Assembly (NCBI GenBank): GCA_945910005.1
Contig: OX246744.1
Coordinates: 45,027,850 to 45,091,849, forward strand
DNA from: Isoperla grammatica
Taxonomy: Eukaryota; Arthropoda; Insecta; Plecoptera; Perlodidae
Length of the DNA stretch: 64,000 nt
Direction: 5' to 3'
Shown: piece after piece, positions 54,178-64,000 of the stretch
Numbering within the stretch: position 1 is the stretch's first letter
Layout of the letters: each line of letters opens with the position of its first letter
Translations under genes and position numbers: made by a program
Notes under the pieces: generated by a model
The model's database searches: none
Told to the model about the DNA's origin: nothing
The model's input: the letters and a program-made list of their open reading frames with translations, nothing else

Positions 54178-54239
54178 ATCTAAGCTAGTATACACGTGAG
54201 TCCTCTGTGCGGGCACCACCTCGACCGGCTCAAAGCACG

Positions 54240-54316
54240 GATCCTGACGGGATTCGAACCCCGCTCGCGCCACATCACCTGGTATTCCCGAAATACCCCG
54301 ACCAAGCCGCCCGGTT
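54240..54316 (-). repeat. tRNA-like sequence (SINE head or pseudogene)
   Basis: The minus strand reads GGCGGCTTGGTCGGGG (A-box-like) and later GGGGTTCGAATCCCGTCAGG (B-box with a good T-arm: CGGGG-TTCGAAT-CCCGT). The acceptor arm and anticodon arm are poor, so I do not call a functional tRNA. Confidence 0.55.
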
Positions 54317-54525
54317 ATATGTTGTTTATTTACGTCTCCTGAGACAAAAGAATCCGCCGAGCATAATAATTAACAACATTGCGGGACACACACACACAGA
54401 TATGTGTGTTGGTTGGAGACGGACAATACAGGTGCAGTGGTGCCAACCTCAACCGAACGAGGTCGGTACACGTTGGCACGACTGTTGCATATCCGTGGTC
54501 GCGGTACGCTATTGCCAATTTCCTC

Positions 54526-54699
54526 TATAGGCAACCCAAGACTACCTTCCAGATGCTTTCGTCACAGGCGAGGCACTCGTAGCCAACCAGCGAACCGCCC
54601 GAGACAAGCGCGCGCAAATACCGATCGCTGATTGGCTACGAATACCTCGCCTGTGACGAAAGCATATGTATTGTGTAAGGTAGTCTTGGGTTGCCTATA
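54526..54699. mobile_element. Palindromic MITE, family TAGGCAACCCAAG, copy D
   Basis: The most regular copy: TATAGGCAACCCAAGACTAC to GTAGTCTTGGGTTGCCTATA with arms of about 75 bp. The right arm has a small insertion (TATTGTG near 54668). Confidence 0.9.
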
Positions 54700-54737
54700 G
54701 CGCGGGCCGGCTCTTTCTTTAGATTCTACCCTACATG

Positions 54738-54989
54738 CAGGGCCGTAACTAGGGGTTGGTAACCCGAGTTAGATACCTGAGTAAAAAATCGGGGGTAGAC
54801 CATTTTGAATTGCTAATACCACAGTTAATGTCACACCGGTCACCGGTACCAATCACGCTATAAGAATCGAAAAAATTTCCGGGGCTGTGCGCCCCGGACC
54901 CGCTTTGTCTGGGGGGCCTCCCCCAGACCCTCTATTGTACTTGGCCCACTCATACCCGGGTTATTTTTATACCTAGTTACGGACACCTG
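54738..54989. mobile_element. hAT-like MITE with exact 8-bp duplication
   Basis: It begins CAGGGCCGTAACTAGGGG and ends CCTAGTTACGGACACCTG. CCTACATG flanks both sides (54730-54737 and 54990-54997). A hairpin of GC-rich sequence (GGGGCTGTGCGCCCC, GGGGGGCCTCCCCC) lies inside. 252 bp, no coding. Confidence 0.93.
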
Positions 54990-54997
54990 CCTACATG

Positions 54998-55473
54998 AAA
55001 GTATTTACACACTTTTACACCTTCGTGTGGTCCTCGACTGACAACTGACCCCGTCGGTCGGGAATAAAAGATTATTTTATATTGGAGAGTGAAGAGATCA
55101 GCGAGTGATTATGAGAACAGTGAAGAAGATGATGCACCAAGATTGTCAGACTGGTGCTGATTCTGTCTGCCCAAGTATTCAGTGGCAACACCCTCTTAGC
55201 TTAACTGCAAAGCGAGAATCTAAAAAGCCCAAAAATAGCCCGTCCAGATTACCGCCCCCGCTCAGAACTCCACGCCAAACTTATGACGACTCCGGTGATG
55301 TTTGATGAGTCTGATTGGGCCGACGTCACAGGACCTAGCTGTAGCAATAACGTCATAAAACAGCAAATTCCCCCTCCCCCCCCTCGTAAAGCTAGGACGG
55401 CCATGCAACACACGTCATCACAGCAACGTCGTAAAGATAAGCACTGTAGACGCCCAGGCAACAGATGGATTAC
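54998..55473. other. Non-genic stretch
   Basis: The plus-strand peptide SDYENSEEDDAPRLSDWC near 55102-55155 looks transposon-like but ends at once and is not assigned. A C-run lies near 55371-55384. No gene is called. Confidence 0.4.
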
Positions 55474-56033
<560 letters not shown>

Positions 56034-56318
56034 TCGAGTCACCCGTTAGGTAGTGTTTCATGTTTTGCGACGTATTGTAAACGTGCACAAGAGCTGTCAT
56101 GTTTATATAGATGTCATCAAAGACTTGCTTTACTTGTGTCGCCTGTTGTATATAGTAATAGGATACACAAGTGTCAGTGCGGCCTAGTATTCGAAGAATT
56201 CCAAACATTTCTATAAATACTGATTCCGTAACATCCCACCAAGTATGATAACAAGGCCGCCGTTGCTTGCGTGGTTTGGTTTCCCCCCCACTGCGACTAA
56301 GCAAAGATAACAAGATAA

Positions 56319-57355
56319 GGCCCGGTTCCACCAAGTGCTAAACTTGAGTTTAAAAATTTTAAGCGTCGTTTAGATTGAAAAGACGTTCCACCACGACTAA
56401 ACTCGAGTTTATCTCGAGTTTAAAATAAACCCAACCTCCGGTCCGGTTTAGATCTTTAACTACGACTCACCGCCAACACGATGCCCGAAATTTCTAATTT
56501 TCAAATATAACAAGCTGCGTTACTAATGTTTTGATTTCGTCATTGCCTGTCAGCTGTCAGTGTGTGTGCGACAAAATATGGTTATGTTGATGTGTCTGCC
56601 TTTTGTCATCGTTCTATTTTGTATGCTAACCCTATAATGGCAGGCTACACGTCTGATGTGTCGTTTCCATCCGACGATGATGAAGAAATAATTAACTTGA
56701 TTCAACGTCCAATGCGACGTCTTCGACTCATAAAGAACTAGGCCTACCCGTTGGCATTACAGTCACAACGTTAAATCATAGCTAATATTAGTGTTCTACT
56801 GTAGCTCCTCCCAAGTAACTGTAGGCCTAGGCCTACACTCAGCTAGGGCCTAGGCTATCATAGAGCCAACCTAGACCTAGGCCTACACCCAGCTAGGGCC
56901 TAGGCTAGACCCTAGCCCTTGCGAAACCTACACTAGGCCTAGACCCTGGCCCGTAGGCTAAGCGTTCCGTTCACCCGCAATTCTCTTCCATATTTCCTCC
57001 TCTTTCCGCGAAACAGAATCGTTTTTTTATTTTCGATTATTCCACGGTATTGCTCAACAATTTGTAATAATATATTTTTTCTCTTTCGGAGTAATTACTC
57101 CTACGCGAACGTTGTTGCTTTTTCTCCAGCTTTCTTCAGGTTATGTTTTGACAAGCTCCTCACTGCAACAGTCCGCCATGAAAATGAATCACGTGATTGG
57201 AACAACCAATCACAGCCTTTCTTACAAAATAAACTCGGCTTAGTTAACAATAGGCAAACAATTCGTGGTGGAACACGGCATGGTTTAAACTCGAGTTTAT
57301 AAATAAGCGTAGCTTTGTTAAACCCGAGTTTAAATCAGTTTGGTGGAACCGGGCC
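56319..57355. mobile_element. PIF/Harbinger element, TAA duplication, mostly deleted
   Basis: The ends are GGCCCGGTTCCACCAA and TTGGTGGAACCGGGCC, flanked by TAA on both sides (56316-56318 and 57356-57358). Subterminal AACTCGAGTTTA motifs repeat on both sides. At 56637-56741 (plus) a short frame, MAGYTSDVSFPSDDDEEIIN then RPMRRLR, recalls the N-terminal R.PRR.R segment of Harbinger transposases, but the catalytic part is missing. A TAGGCCTA-rich stretch fills 56740-56960. Confidence 0.92.
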
Positions 57356-57477
57356 TAACAGAGATAAGCGACCAAGACAACGATAAGACTGTTGCTAAAC
57401 TCCTTGTATATTGCTGTTATAAGCTCAAGTAGTCACATATTGCGTTCACCTATATTGCCCAATGTCTCTTCTACCGA

Positions 57478-57745
57478 TAAAGGTGGGTAGCTCAGCGGTG
57501 AGACGCGAGACTCTTAACTCGGGAGGTCGCCGGTTCGATTCCGGCCACCGGCAGTCCTGACTGAAAGTTTTTCCGAGGTTTTCCTCAGTCGTAAAGGCGA
57601 ATGCTGGGACTGAGTCAAACTATCAGCCCTCAGACATTCCGTCCCAGCTATCCAAACACCATAATAACCTAGTTAGTCACCTGAAGAGGGGCACATCAGG
57701 TAACGCTGGTGTGCACCCTAGAACAGGGATTCCTACGAAAAATTA
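57478..57745 (+). repeat. tRNA-derived SINE, best-preserved copy S5
   Basis: A-box GTGGGTAGCTCAGCGGTGAG, an anticodon-like loop CTCTTAACTC, and B-box GGTTCGATTCCGGCC give a recognisable tRNA-related head. It is followed by CACCGGCAGTCCTGACTGAA, TTTTCCTCAGTCGTAAAGGC, CACCTGAAGAGGGGCACATC and GGTGTGCACCCTAGAACAGG, ending TTCCTACGAAAA. Other copies: 13957, 20310 (minus), 36312 (minus), 39603. Confidence 0.93.
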
Positions 57746-58103
57746 ATTATTCTACAGAAACTATACTAGACGGAAATGAACGATTTTCATGAATATTTTA
57801 AGAACGGTGCGTAATAATGAAAAAAATTGATAACAACACTTAATGAAATAAAAAGTAGAATAACAACATATCAAATGTTATTGTGATACCGTTGTTATTT
57901 TGGAAACCGATTTGTTATACATTCTTTAATTGGCTTCCATAACAACCGAAAAAATTAAGATAAAAAAAGTGATTGTTTGTTATTATGGTAAACCATGGTT
58001 ACCAAACCGAGTTTACTAATTGGAGGTTAACGAAGTTACCAAAGTCATGTAGGGCGAAATGCAGTCAAGTGTTTATGGTTGCTATGGAGTTTGTTCTTCT
58101 TAA
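57746..58103. other. Non-genic stretch
   Basis: AT-rich; nothing is recognised apart from short TAACAAC-type repeats near 57830-57960. Confidence 0.5.
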
Positions 58104-58376
58104 GGCGGGTTCACACGAAATGACTAAGACTAACGATTAGTGTTTAAGACTAACGATTTAAGGTTTAACAGGGTTGAAGTATACGATTTATGTTTAAGCG
58201 TTAACAAACTGTTATAGTGATTAGTGATTAAGAACGAGTGATTAAGAAAGTTGATTTTCGATTGTTGGCATTGTTGAAATACATTTGGGGATGGATGTTT
58301 CCGAGTACGTTGTTTTCCCAAGGCTTAATCACTCTATTGTTAGTCTTAGTCCATAGTCATTCTGTCTGAACGCGCC
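58104..58376. mobile_element. Inverted-repeat MITE, ends GGCGGGTTCACAC
   Basis: Left GGCGGGTTCACACGAAATGA with CTAAGACTAACGATTAG pairs with the right end TAGTCTTAGTCCATAGTCAT and TCTGTCTGAACGCGCC. Ends and length suggest a Harbinger-like MITE, but the flanks (TAA left, TTT right) do not form a clean duplication. Confidence 0.7.
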
Positions 58377-58900
58377 TTTATGGAAGACAACATATTATAA
58401 CATATTATAGAACAATTCCATAGCAACAGTCTCGTGGTATGAAAATCGCCATTGTCGTATAGGAAAAAGTAGCATTCACTCCGAAACATTGTTAGTAAAT
58501 ATATTTCTATTGACCTTGTGTTGTTTTTTTGTTTTCTTTTATATAACTTTATGTAAATGCTAGCCTACATAAATTATCATCTACTATAACATCATAACGA
58601 CAATCAACGGCCCCCCAAGCGAGCGAGTTGCCTCCAAAGTCGCGTCCGTGGGAACGCGCAAGAAAGATGTAACTAGATGCAAAAGATTAAATGTGACAAA
58701 CGACATTCACGGGAGCGGAACGAAGCTTCGCACACATCAACACGCAGCACGCCACGCACAGCCTACTTAGTATACTTGTACGTCGCATACTTGGCAGGTG
58801 GCGGTGCAGTCAGGTCTACACACCTAGTCGACTGGACAAAACACTAGTTTTCATGCTACTTTCTTTCCAGTGGCGGCTCGTCCTTAAGCAGGAGGGATAT
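58377..58900. other. Non-genic stretch
   Basis: No gene is seen. At 58868 a hAT-style end, CAGTGGCGGCTCGTCC, begins; its right end was not found. Confidence 0.45.
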
Positions 58901-59261
58901 CAAGGTCTACTTGATCTCCGCCTAGCGGAGGCTTGTCGAACTCCCAAGTTAGGTCGTCGCAAGGGAATCAAAATCGCCATTTTGGATCCCACTAAAAAAA
59001 TTGTTATAATAATTAAATATCCGTTGTACAATCCGTTGTAGATCATGTAACACAATACTTAAAGCACCTAAAAGAGATATTTTGATAGAATATAATGATC
59101 GAAGATTATAAAATACGAGGATTTTTCCTTTTTAGGAGGTAATTCTATTTGACAGATCACTTCATTTGTTTTCTTTCACATTCCTCCCATTTGAATAACA
59201 TGTGATCAAGTAGCTTGGGAGTTCGACGAGCCTCCGCTAGGCGGAGATCAAGTAGACCTTG
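58901..59261. mobile_element. MULE-like foldback MITE with 9-bp duplication
   Basis: The termini CAAGGTCTACTTGATCTCCG and CGGAGATCAAGTAGACCTTG are inverted for about 48 bp with near identity (CTAGCGGAGG and CCTCCGCTAG inside). GAGGGATAT is repeated directly outside (58892-58900 and 59262-59270). A 9-bp duplication fits Mutator-like elements. It interrupts the hAT-style sequence that begins at 58868. Confidence 0.82.
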
Positions 59262-60913
59262 GAGGGATATACGGTACCTCAGTACAACAATCGCAAGGAA
59301 TGTTCATATTATTGTAATTGTACGAATATATACATGTATGCACGAATATATACTGAGGTACAATTTTACTCGAAATCGAAAATCTGAATCAACAGCCGGC
59401 TGTGGTTCGGTAAGCCCTACAGACTGAAAGCTATAAATTGTGTGTTACATTATAATCAGTATGGTTTTTATTTCTAATTAATTTTAATACTAATTATCGA
59501 TTTAATAATCAAAATAACTACGCTGGTTATAATATTTCATTCAGTCTGTAGGGCTTACCAAAACAAAGTGCGCTGTTGACAAGATTTTCGATTTTGTGTG
59601 AATACATACATAAATCTAAGCTAAAAAATGAATTATTAAAACTAAATTAAAACCACGATTTTATTCAATATGAATCATTTCCCCTAACGAATCTGATTTA
59701 CATTACTTTACTCCGATGGTATTGTATACCCACGTGTGAATTTAATAGCAGAATGGTAATTAATAATACAAAAGTGGTTAAAAATCAACTTTTTACACAA
59801 GAAAACGCAGATGAAACAAAGGAAAGCAGTCTTCTCTAGACTGGCGCCACGGCTTACACGCCAGCTCGGAGCTAGCTAGCCTAGCTAGGACGGTATTAGC
59901 GACACGAACCACCTGTGGCCGCACGCACAGTAGGTATGGGTGAATATCCTGGTGGTACTCGTGTGTACGTGTGTGTTTGGACTGCGGGAATAAATTTGCT
60001 ACAGGCTCTATATATTTCTTAATTTTGAAATGGAACGGAAATATTGCTTTGAAGGTTAAATAAGTCAATAAAGTTTTGTGTGTGTTGTATCAGAACCCTT
60101 GACAGTTTATTAGTAAAAAAGTAATGTGGAAGCAGTGGTGGTTTTAAAATTTGTCCCCCCCCCCCCCCCCTTCATTCGATGTCTACACTCCCGGGATTTG
60201 AAATAGCACCGCCGGGGACAAAAATCTGAATTCAACACTGTGTACAAGTACAATATACATGTGGTCTGGGTGGGTGGGTTGGACCCTAGCACACTTTACA
60301 CGTCTTGTAAGTGTGAGAATCTTTCAATTACATTTTGGAATGATGCGGAGCTAAAAGTTATATCTAGCCGCAACACTGCTCGGCTTTTTTCTTCGAATGA
60401 AACAAAAAAATGTATTTACAGTCTATCCACTGAGTTATACAAGAACTAATTTTCAGTGGGGGACATGTATTGTATATATTGTACATACCATTGATTATTT
60501 GTTATGTGCGTCGGCTCCAAAGTCACAATGTATAAATACCAACCAGTATCATATTAATAGATTTTAAAGTCCAGTTTCACAATTGAAAAAAAAAAAAACG
60601 GTGAAAAATGTGTCTTGTTCCTTGTGTGGATAATTCCATGTACTAGTCATAACATTGGCAGTCGGTTATAAGGTCAGACCGCTCAAAGGGTTATCATCAC
60701 GGGTCACCGGGTGACGCATGTCGGGTCGGGTCGGGGAGTGAGCTACTACACCCGACCGACACGAGATAAGAACCACGTGACTCAGAGGACGTCGTGATAA
60801 CAGCTCCCAAGGTCGCGGCTCAGAAACAAAACACTACCGAGCTACTAGTTGGAAACTGAAAACAACGCTCGCTTTTCACGGCGCTGACGCGAAACAATGC
60901 CTGTTGTATATAT
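59262..60913. other. Non-genic stretch
   Basis: Positions 59405-59430 and 59545-59570 carry an inverted repeat (GGTAAGCCCTACAGACTGAA). A C-run lies at 60156-60171, a (GGGTC)-rich stretch near 60720. No gene is seen. Confidence 0.5.
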
Positions 60914-61325
60914 AGGTCTCTCACACCAAGAAGTAAGATAGTACCAGGACCGCCCACATTTAGTTTCCAACTTAAAAACGCGAATCACTGTAACGTTTTT
61001 GCCGATTATCTAGTACAATATGGTTGCGGTAAGTTTTTTGACGGTAACGTGCAAGAAAATATACAAAAAAAGATACAAAATGATACAACTTAACAAGCGC
61101 GAATCACAAACGTTTTTACCGATTATCTATAGTACAATTTGGTTACGTCTAGTTTTTGGACGGAAACCTGCATGCACGTTTTCTTGTACGTTACCGTGAA
61201 AAAACTTACCGCAACCAAATTGTACTAGAGATAATCGGGAAAAAAGTCAGTGATTCGCGCTTGTTAAGTTGGCAACTAAATGTGGGCGGTCCTAATACTA
61301 TCTTACTTCTTGCTGTAAGAGACCT
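60914..61325. mobile_element. Palindromic MITE, family AGGTCTCTCACA, copy 2 (longer)
   Basis: The ends AGGTCTCTCACACCAAGAAG and CTTCTTGCTGTAAGAGACCT pair. The body repeats the subterminal block (AACAAGCGCGAATCAC, GATTATCTAGTACAAT, TTGGTTGCGGTAAG) several times, so this copy looks like an internal duplication of the short form at 2038-2266. Confidence 0.85.
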
Positions 61326-61589
61326 ATACCAGACAGGCCCGTGACATCCACTCATTATTCGTATCCTAATGATTATGTTTGCTTCATGTGTGGTCATCAT
61401 AATATACACACGCTAATATCTTCATTTAATGATACAAACAAACTGAAAATATTTACGAGCTGAAGTCTACACCAAACAGCTGTAAGCTCATCAGTGCTCT
61501 AGAATTAGTTAGATCTAATGAGCCAGCACACAAAAATATAGAGATGTTGGTTTCAAGAGAAGTTTGCGAATCGGAAAAAGAAAATTAGA
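61326..61589. other. Non-genic stretch
   Basis: Nothing is recognised. Confidence 0.5.
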
Positions 61590-61672
61590 AACGTTGGACT
61601 GGGACTCGAACCCAGATCTTCGGATTGTCGAATCTAACGCCGCTCATAAAGATTAAACCAGCTGCCCCAAAC
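61590..61672 (-). repeat. tRNA-like sequence (SINE head or pseudogene)
   Basis: On the minus strand GGGGCAGCTGGTTTAATC precedes GATCTGGGTTCGAGTCCCAG. The T-arm is perfect (CTGGG-TTCGAGT-CCCAG), but the acceptor stem and anticodon arm do not pair convincingly. A G-run follows at 61690-61702. Confidence 0.55.
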
Positions 61673-62190
61673 AAACCAGGAATGTTGTTGGGGGGGGGGG
61701 GGTGAAATGAGCGAAGGCGACAACTAGACGAGGTCTGGGGCAGAGAGGCTAGTTTTCGACGAAGACAAAACCCAAAATTCGCCATGATTACGGTTATCAT
61801 GTGATATTATAACTCAAAGAAGATAACTTGATATAGATAAACTCTTTTCTTGATCGTGTTATGTCGTAATAATTTATACTTTCCATTGCAATCGAGCCGA
61901 CTACGTACAGTGACCATGATTGACTACTCAGATAACTACGTTCCAGGTTCGGTTCCCGGCTTGGGCAGCATGGATGTCACGTGGTACAAACATATTACAG
62001 ACTCATCGTCTCGATTAGCTTCGTTGTCAAAATATGATGTACGCGAAAACCAACTATAGCAACCACACACGCATGGGTGTCGAGAGATGCGGAAGGTTTT
62101 ACACACAATTTCTTCGATTTCAGCCGCGACGTAGTAGTTTCGGAGGGGGGAGTTTCATTGTATCGTCCTAAACGACAAACGGGGTAGTCT
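61673..62190. other. Non-genic stretch
   Basis: A G-run lies at 61690. CCAGGTTCGGTTCCCGG at 61944 is another isolated B-box-like motif. No gene is seen. Confidence 0.5.
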
Positions 62191-62536
62191 CACTGCTGCA
62201 AAAACCGCACCTAATTTAAATTTTTTAAGTTATATTTTGGGAACGCTACACAAAATATTATAAAGTGACAAATGTCGGGATTCTAGTTTCGTAAGAAACT
62301 GGCTATACAAAAATTTCAAATATTACAGTTGTCATTAGGGCAGCCAATTTATTATCAATTCTTTAATTGGCTGCCCTAATGACAACCGTCACGATTACAA
62401 TATTTGACATTTTTGTTCTAGCCAGTTCTTACGAAACTACAATCCCGACATTTTATCGCATTTTCTATATTGTACGTGTACCGTTCTCAAAATAAATATA
62501 ACTAAAACATGTTAATTAGGCACAGTTTTTACAGTG
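62191..62536. mobile_element. Palindromic MITE, ends CACTGCTGCAAAAACCG
   Basis: The left CACTGCTGCAAAAACCGCAC and right TAGGCACAGTTTTTACAGTG are inverted. The inner arms (GTCGGGATTCTAGTTTCGTA, AAACTGGCTA, TTGTCATTAGGGCAGCCAAT) pair closely across a short AT loop near 62360. No coding. Confidence 0.85.
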
Positions 62537-63865
62537 GGGTGGGGTGTGACTATCATTCAGGGTTGCAACTTGATGTGGAATGAACCATATCTACGCTACG
62601 CCATTGATACCAACTGTACCGAAACTGTTCCAGTGTTCCTATACATCGGTCTATGCTGATACTTTCAAGATTGCAAAATATCAATGTCTAAAACGCAGGT
62701 AGGCTGAAATGAAAGTTTCGAACTTGAATTTATACATTATTCAGCCAAGAGATTCCACACGGTTGTTCGGAAGTCATCGCAATTTACCTTAGGTATCTCG
62801 AATCCGAATCAAATCTAACTAAACCACGATTTCACTCGAACACTGCTTCCACAATCTAGACTAATTAAATTGCAGGAATGTCAGTATATTTCTACTACAC
62901 AACTAACATGTTTCCTAATTCTAGTAAATACCTAAAGAAAATATGTAAAAATAAACAAAAATAAACAAAAAATAAAGAAGATCGATTCGAAAATTAATTC
63001 TTATCACCAATATTATTACTCTTCCTTATGTCTTATTTGAAAAAATATATATACACACTTAGTTAGTAGATACCTTCACCACTTGCCATCCTTAAAAAAC
63101 TACTATTCACAACTTAAGAAATACTTCTTATGCCCGATTTTTCAATCGGTCATTAACGGGGCCGTTAGCTGACGGTCCGTTAACGACCCGTTAACCGATT
63201 GAAAAACCGAGCCTTAATTCGTATTATCCACATTCCACACAGCTGGATTTAGCTATAACCACGTATACTCGTATAATCATACTAAAGTAAGTACACAACA
63301 ACGGTAGGCGTACACAGACTTAACTTTAAATCTATAATCTAGCTTCTGTTATATCGTGTAATTATTTACCGCTTTTGATCCTCAAGAAAACAAAAATCGC
63401 ACCCATCCGTCCAAACTCACACTCGTTCACTTCTCTACCAAAGGTATGATAGATAGGCGCGCAATCAACTACTCAGAACACTTCGATGACGATGAATGAA
63501 CAAAATTCCTCGTAAACACTTCACTCACTTCACTTCACACCGACAGTGACTGACTGAATCACTTAGGCGCGCGCGCACGTTCACAAACACATTCACCGGT
63601 GGTATTGGTATTACCCGCTGCTACAGTTAGAACCTTACTGGTTGCTCGATCGCGAGTGACTGAGCCGGTCCTACCTGACGTAACTTACACCCGGCCCAGC
63701 CCAGCTCCCCTCCAAGCACGCCACATGTGAAGTTCCCCCCCCCCCCCCCCCCCCCCACTCCGGCGTCGTCGACAACAACACACTACTCATATCAAGACAA
63801 CAGGGGTGGCCGTACTTACACTAAGGTATACTAAACTTACGAATCAGTATAGTCGTCGTACAACA
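62537..63865. other. Non-genic stretch with a small hairpin
   Basis: Positions 63132-63214 form a short inverted element (CCGATTTTTCAATCGGT and ACCGATTGAAAAACCGAG). A C-run of about 20 lies at 63736-63756. No gene is seen. Confidence 0.5.
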
Positions 63866-64000
63866 ACTTCGGTAATGCTTCCATCACGCAGGTGGGTGAG
63901 CGGCAGCCAACCAGCGGCCGTGGCTAATTCAAATACCTGCTCGGGTTGGCCGAGACCGTAAACACGTCATTGATTCATGACGAAAGCGTTACCGAAGTTA
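63866..64000. mobile_element. Palindromic MITE cut by the window end
   Basis: AACTTCGGTAATGCTTCCAT at the left is mirrored by ATGACGAAAGCGTTACCGAA at the right edge. The inner AGCCAACCAGCG and the TTTCGTCA core recall the TAGGCAACCCAAG family, but the tips differ, so it is a related subfamily at most. Confidence 0.65.

Overview
This is nuclear DNA of a metazoan, most likely an invertebrate. Spaced single-gene structure is absent. The window is packed with tRNA-derived and 5S-rRNA-derived SINEs, palindromic MITEs, hAT-like and Harbinger-like elements, microsatellites and long G or C runs. I cannot name the species. The palindrome TAGGCCTA recurs conspicuously. Only two short stretches look like host exons: an acidic exon at 38297-38557 and a signal-peptide exon at about 40655-40844, both on the minus strand.

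The centrepiece is a nested set of transposons at 20867-34777. The outer layer is a non-autonomous hAT element with a 14-bp TIR and an 8-bp target duplication, AGGTAGAC. A Polinton/Maverick (adintovirus-type) element of 13107 bp, 21136-34242, sits inside it, with 475-bp TIRs that begin AG and a 6-bp duplication, GATGAT. Inside the Polinton is a third element, 28818-32230, with a 3-bp duplication (TTG), which splits one Polinton gene. All Polinton genes are on the minus strand. In transcription order they are packaging ATPase, small basic/hydrophobic protein (interrupted), a conserved Polinton protein, chromodomain integrase, penton-like minor capsid protein, pX-like core protein, hexon-like major capsid protein (frame broken by a 31-nt insertion), a conserved N-terminal domain joined to an adenain-type protease (frame broken twice), and a last conserved protein. 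No protein-primed DNA polymerase B gene is present. Three consecutive gene junctions are 4-nt ATGA stop/start overlaps.

The second large structure is a 9921-bp foldback element, 42257-52177. Its inverted arms are about 1.7 kb and nearly identical, the target duplication is ACTGCA, and no transposase is recognisable. It interrupts a dispersed repeat (called R2 here) whose uninterrupted copy lies at 7800-8230. Its middle carries two arrays with a period of about 136 bp, a copy of repeat R1 and a 5S-derived SINE.

The rest is a mosaic. The left part (1-20 kb) has repeat R1, palindromic MITEs, a 19-bp minisatellite that is open in all three forward frames, a hAT transposase relic, and a perfect 104-bp-arm palindrome. 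The right part (35-42 kb and 52-64 kb) has SINEs, MITEs with clear target duplications (hAT, Harbinger, MULE-like), an RTE-like LINE tail inside the loop of an inverted repeat, and several microsatellites.
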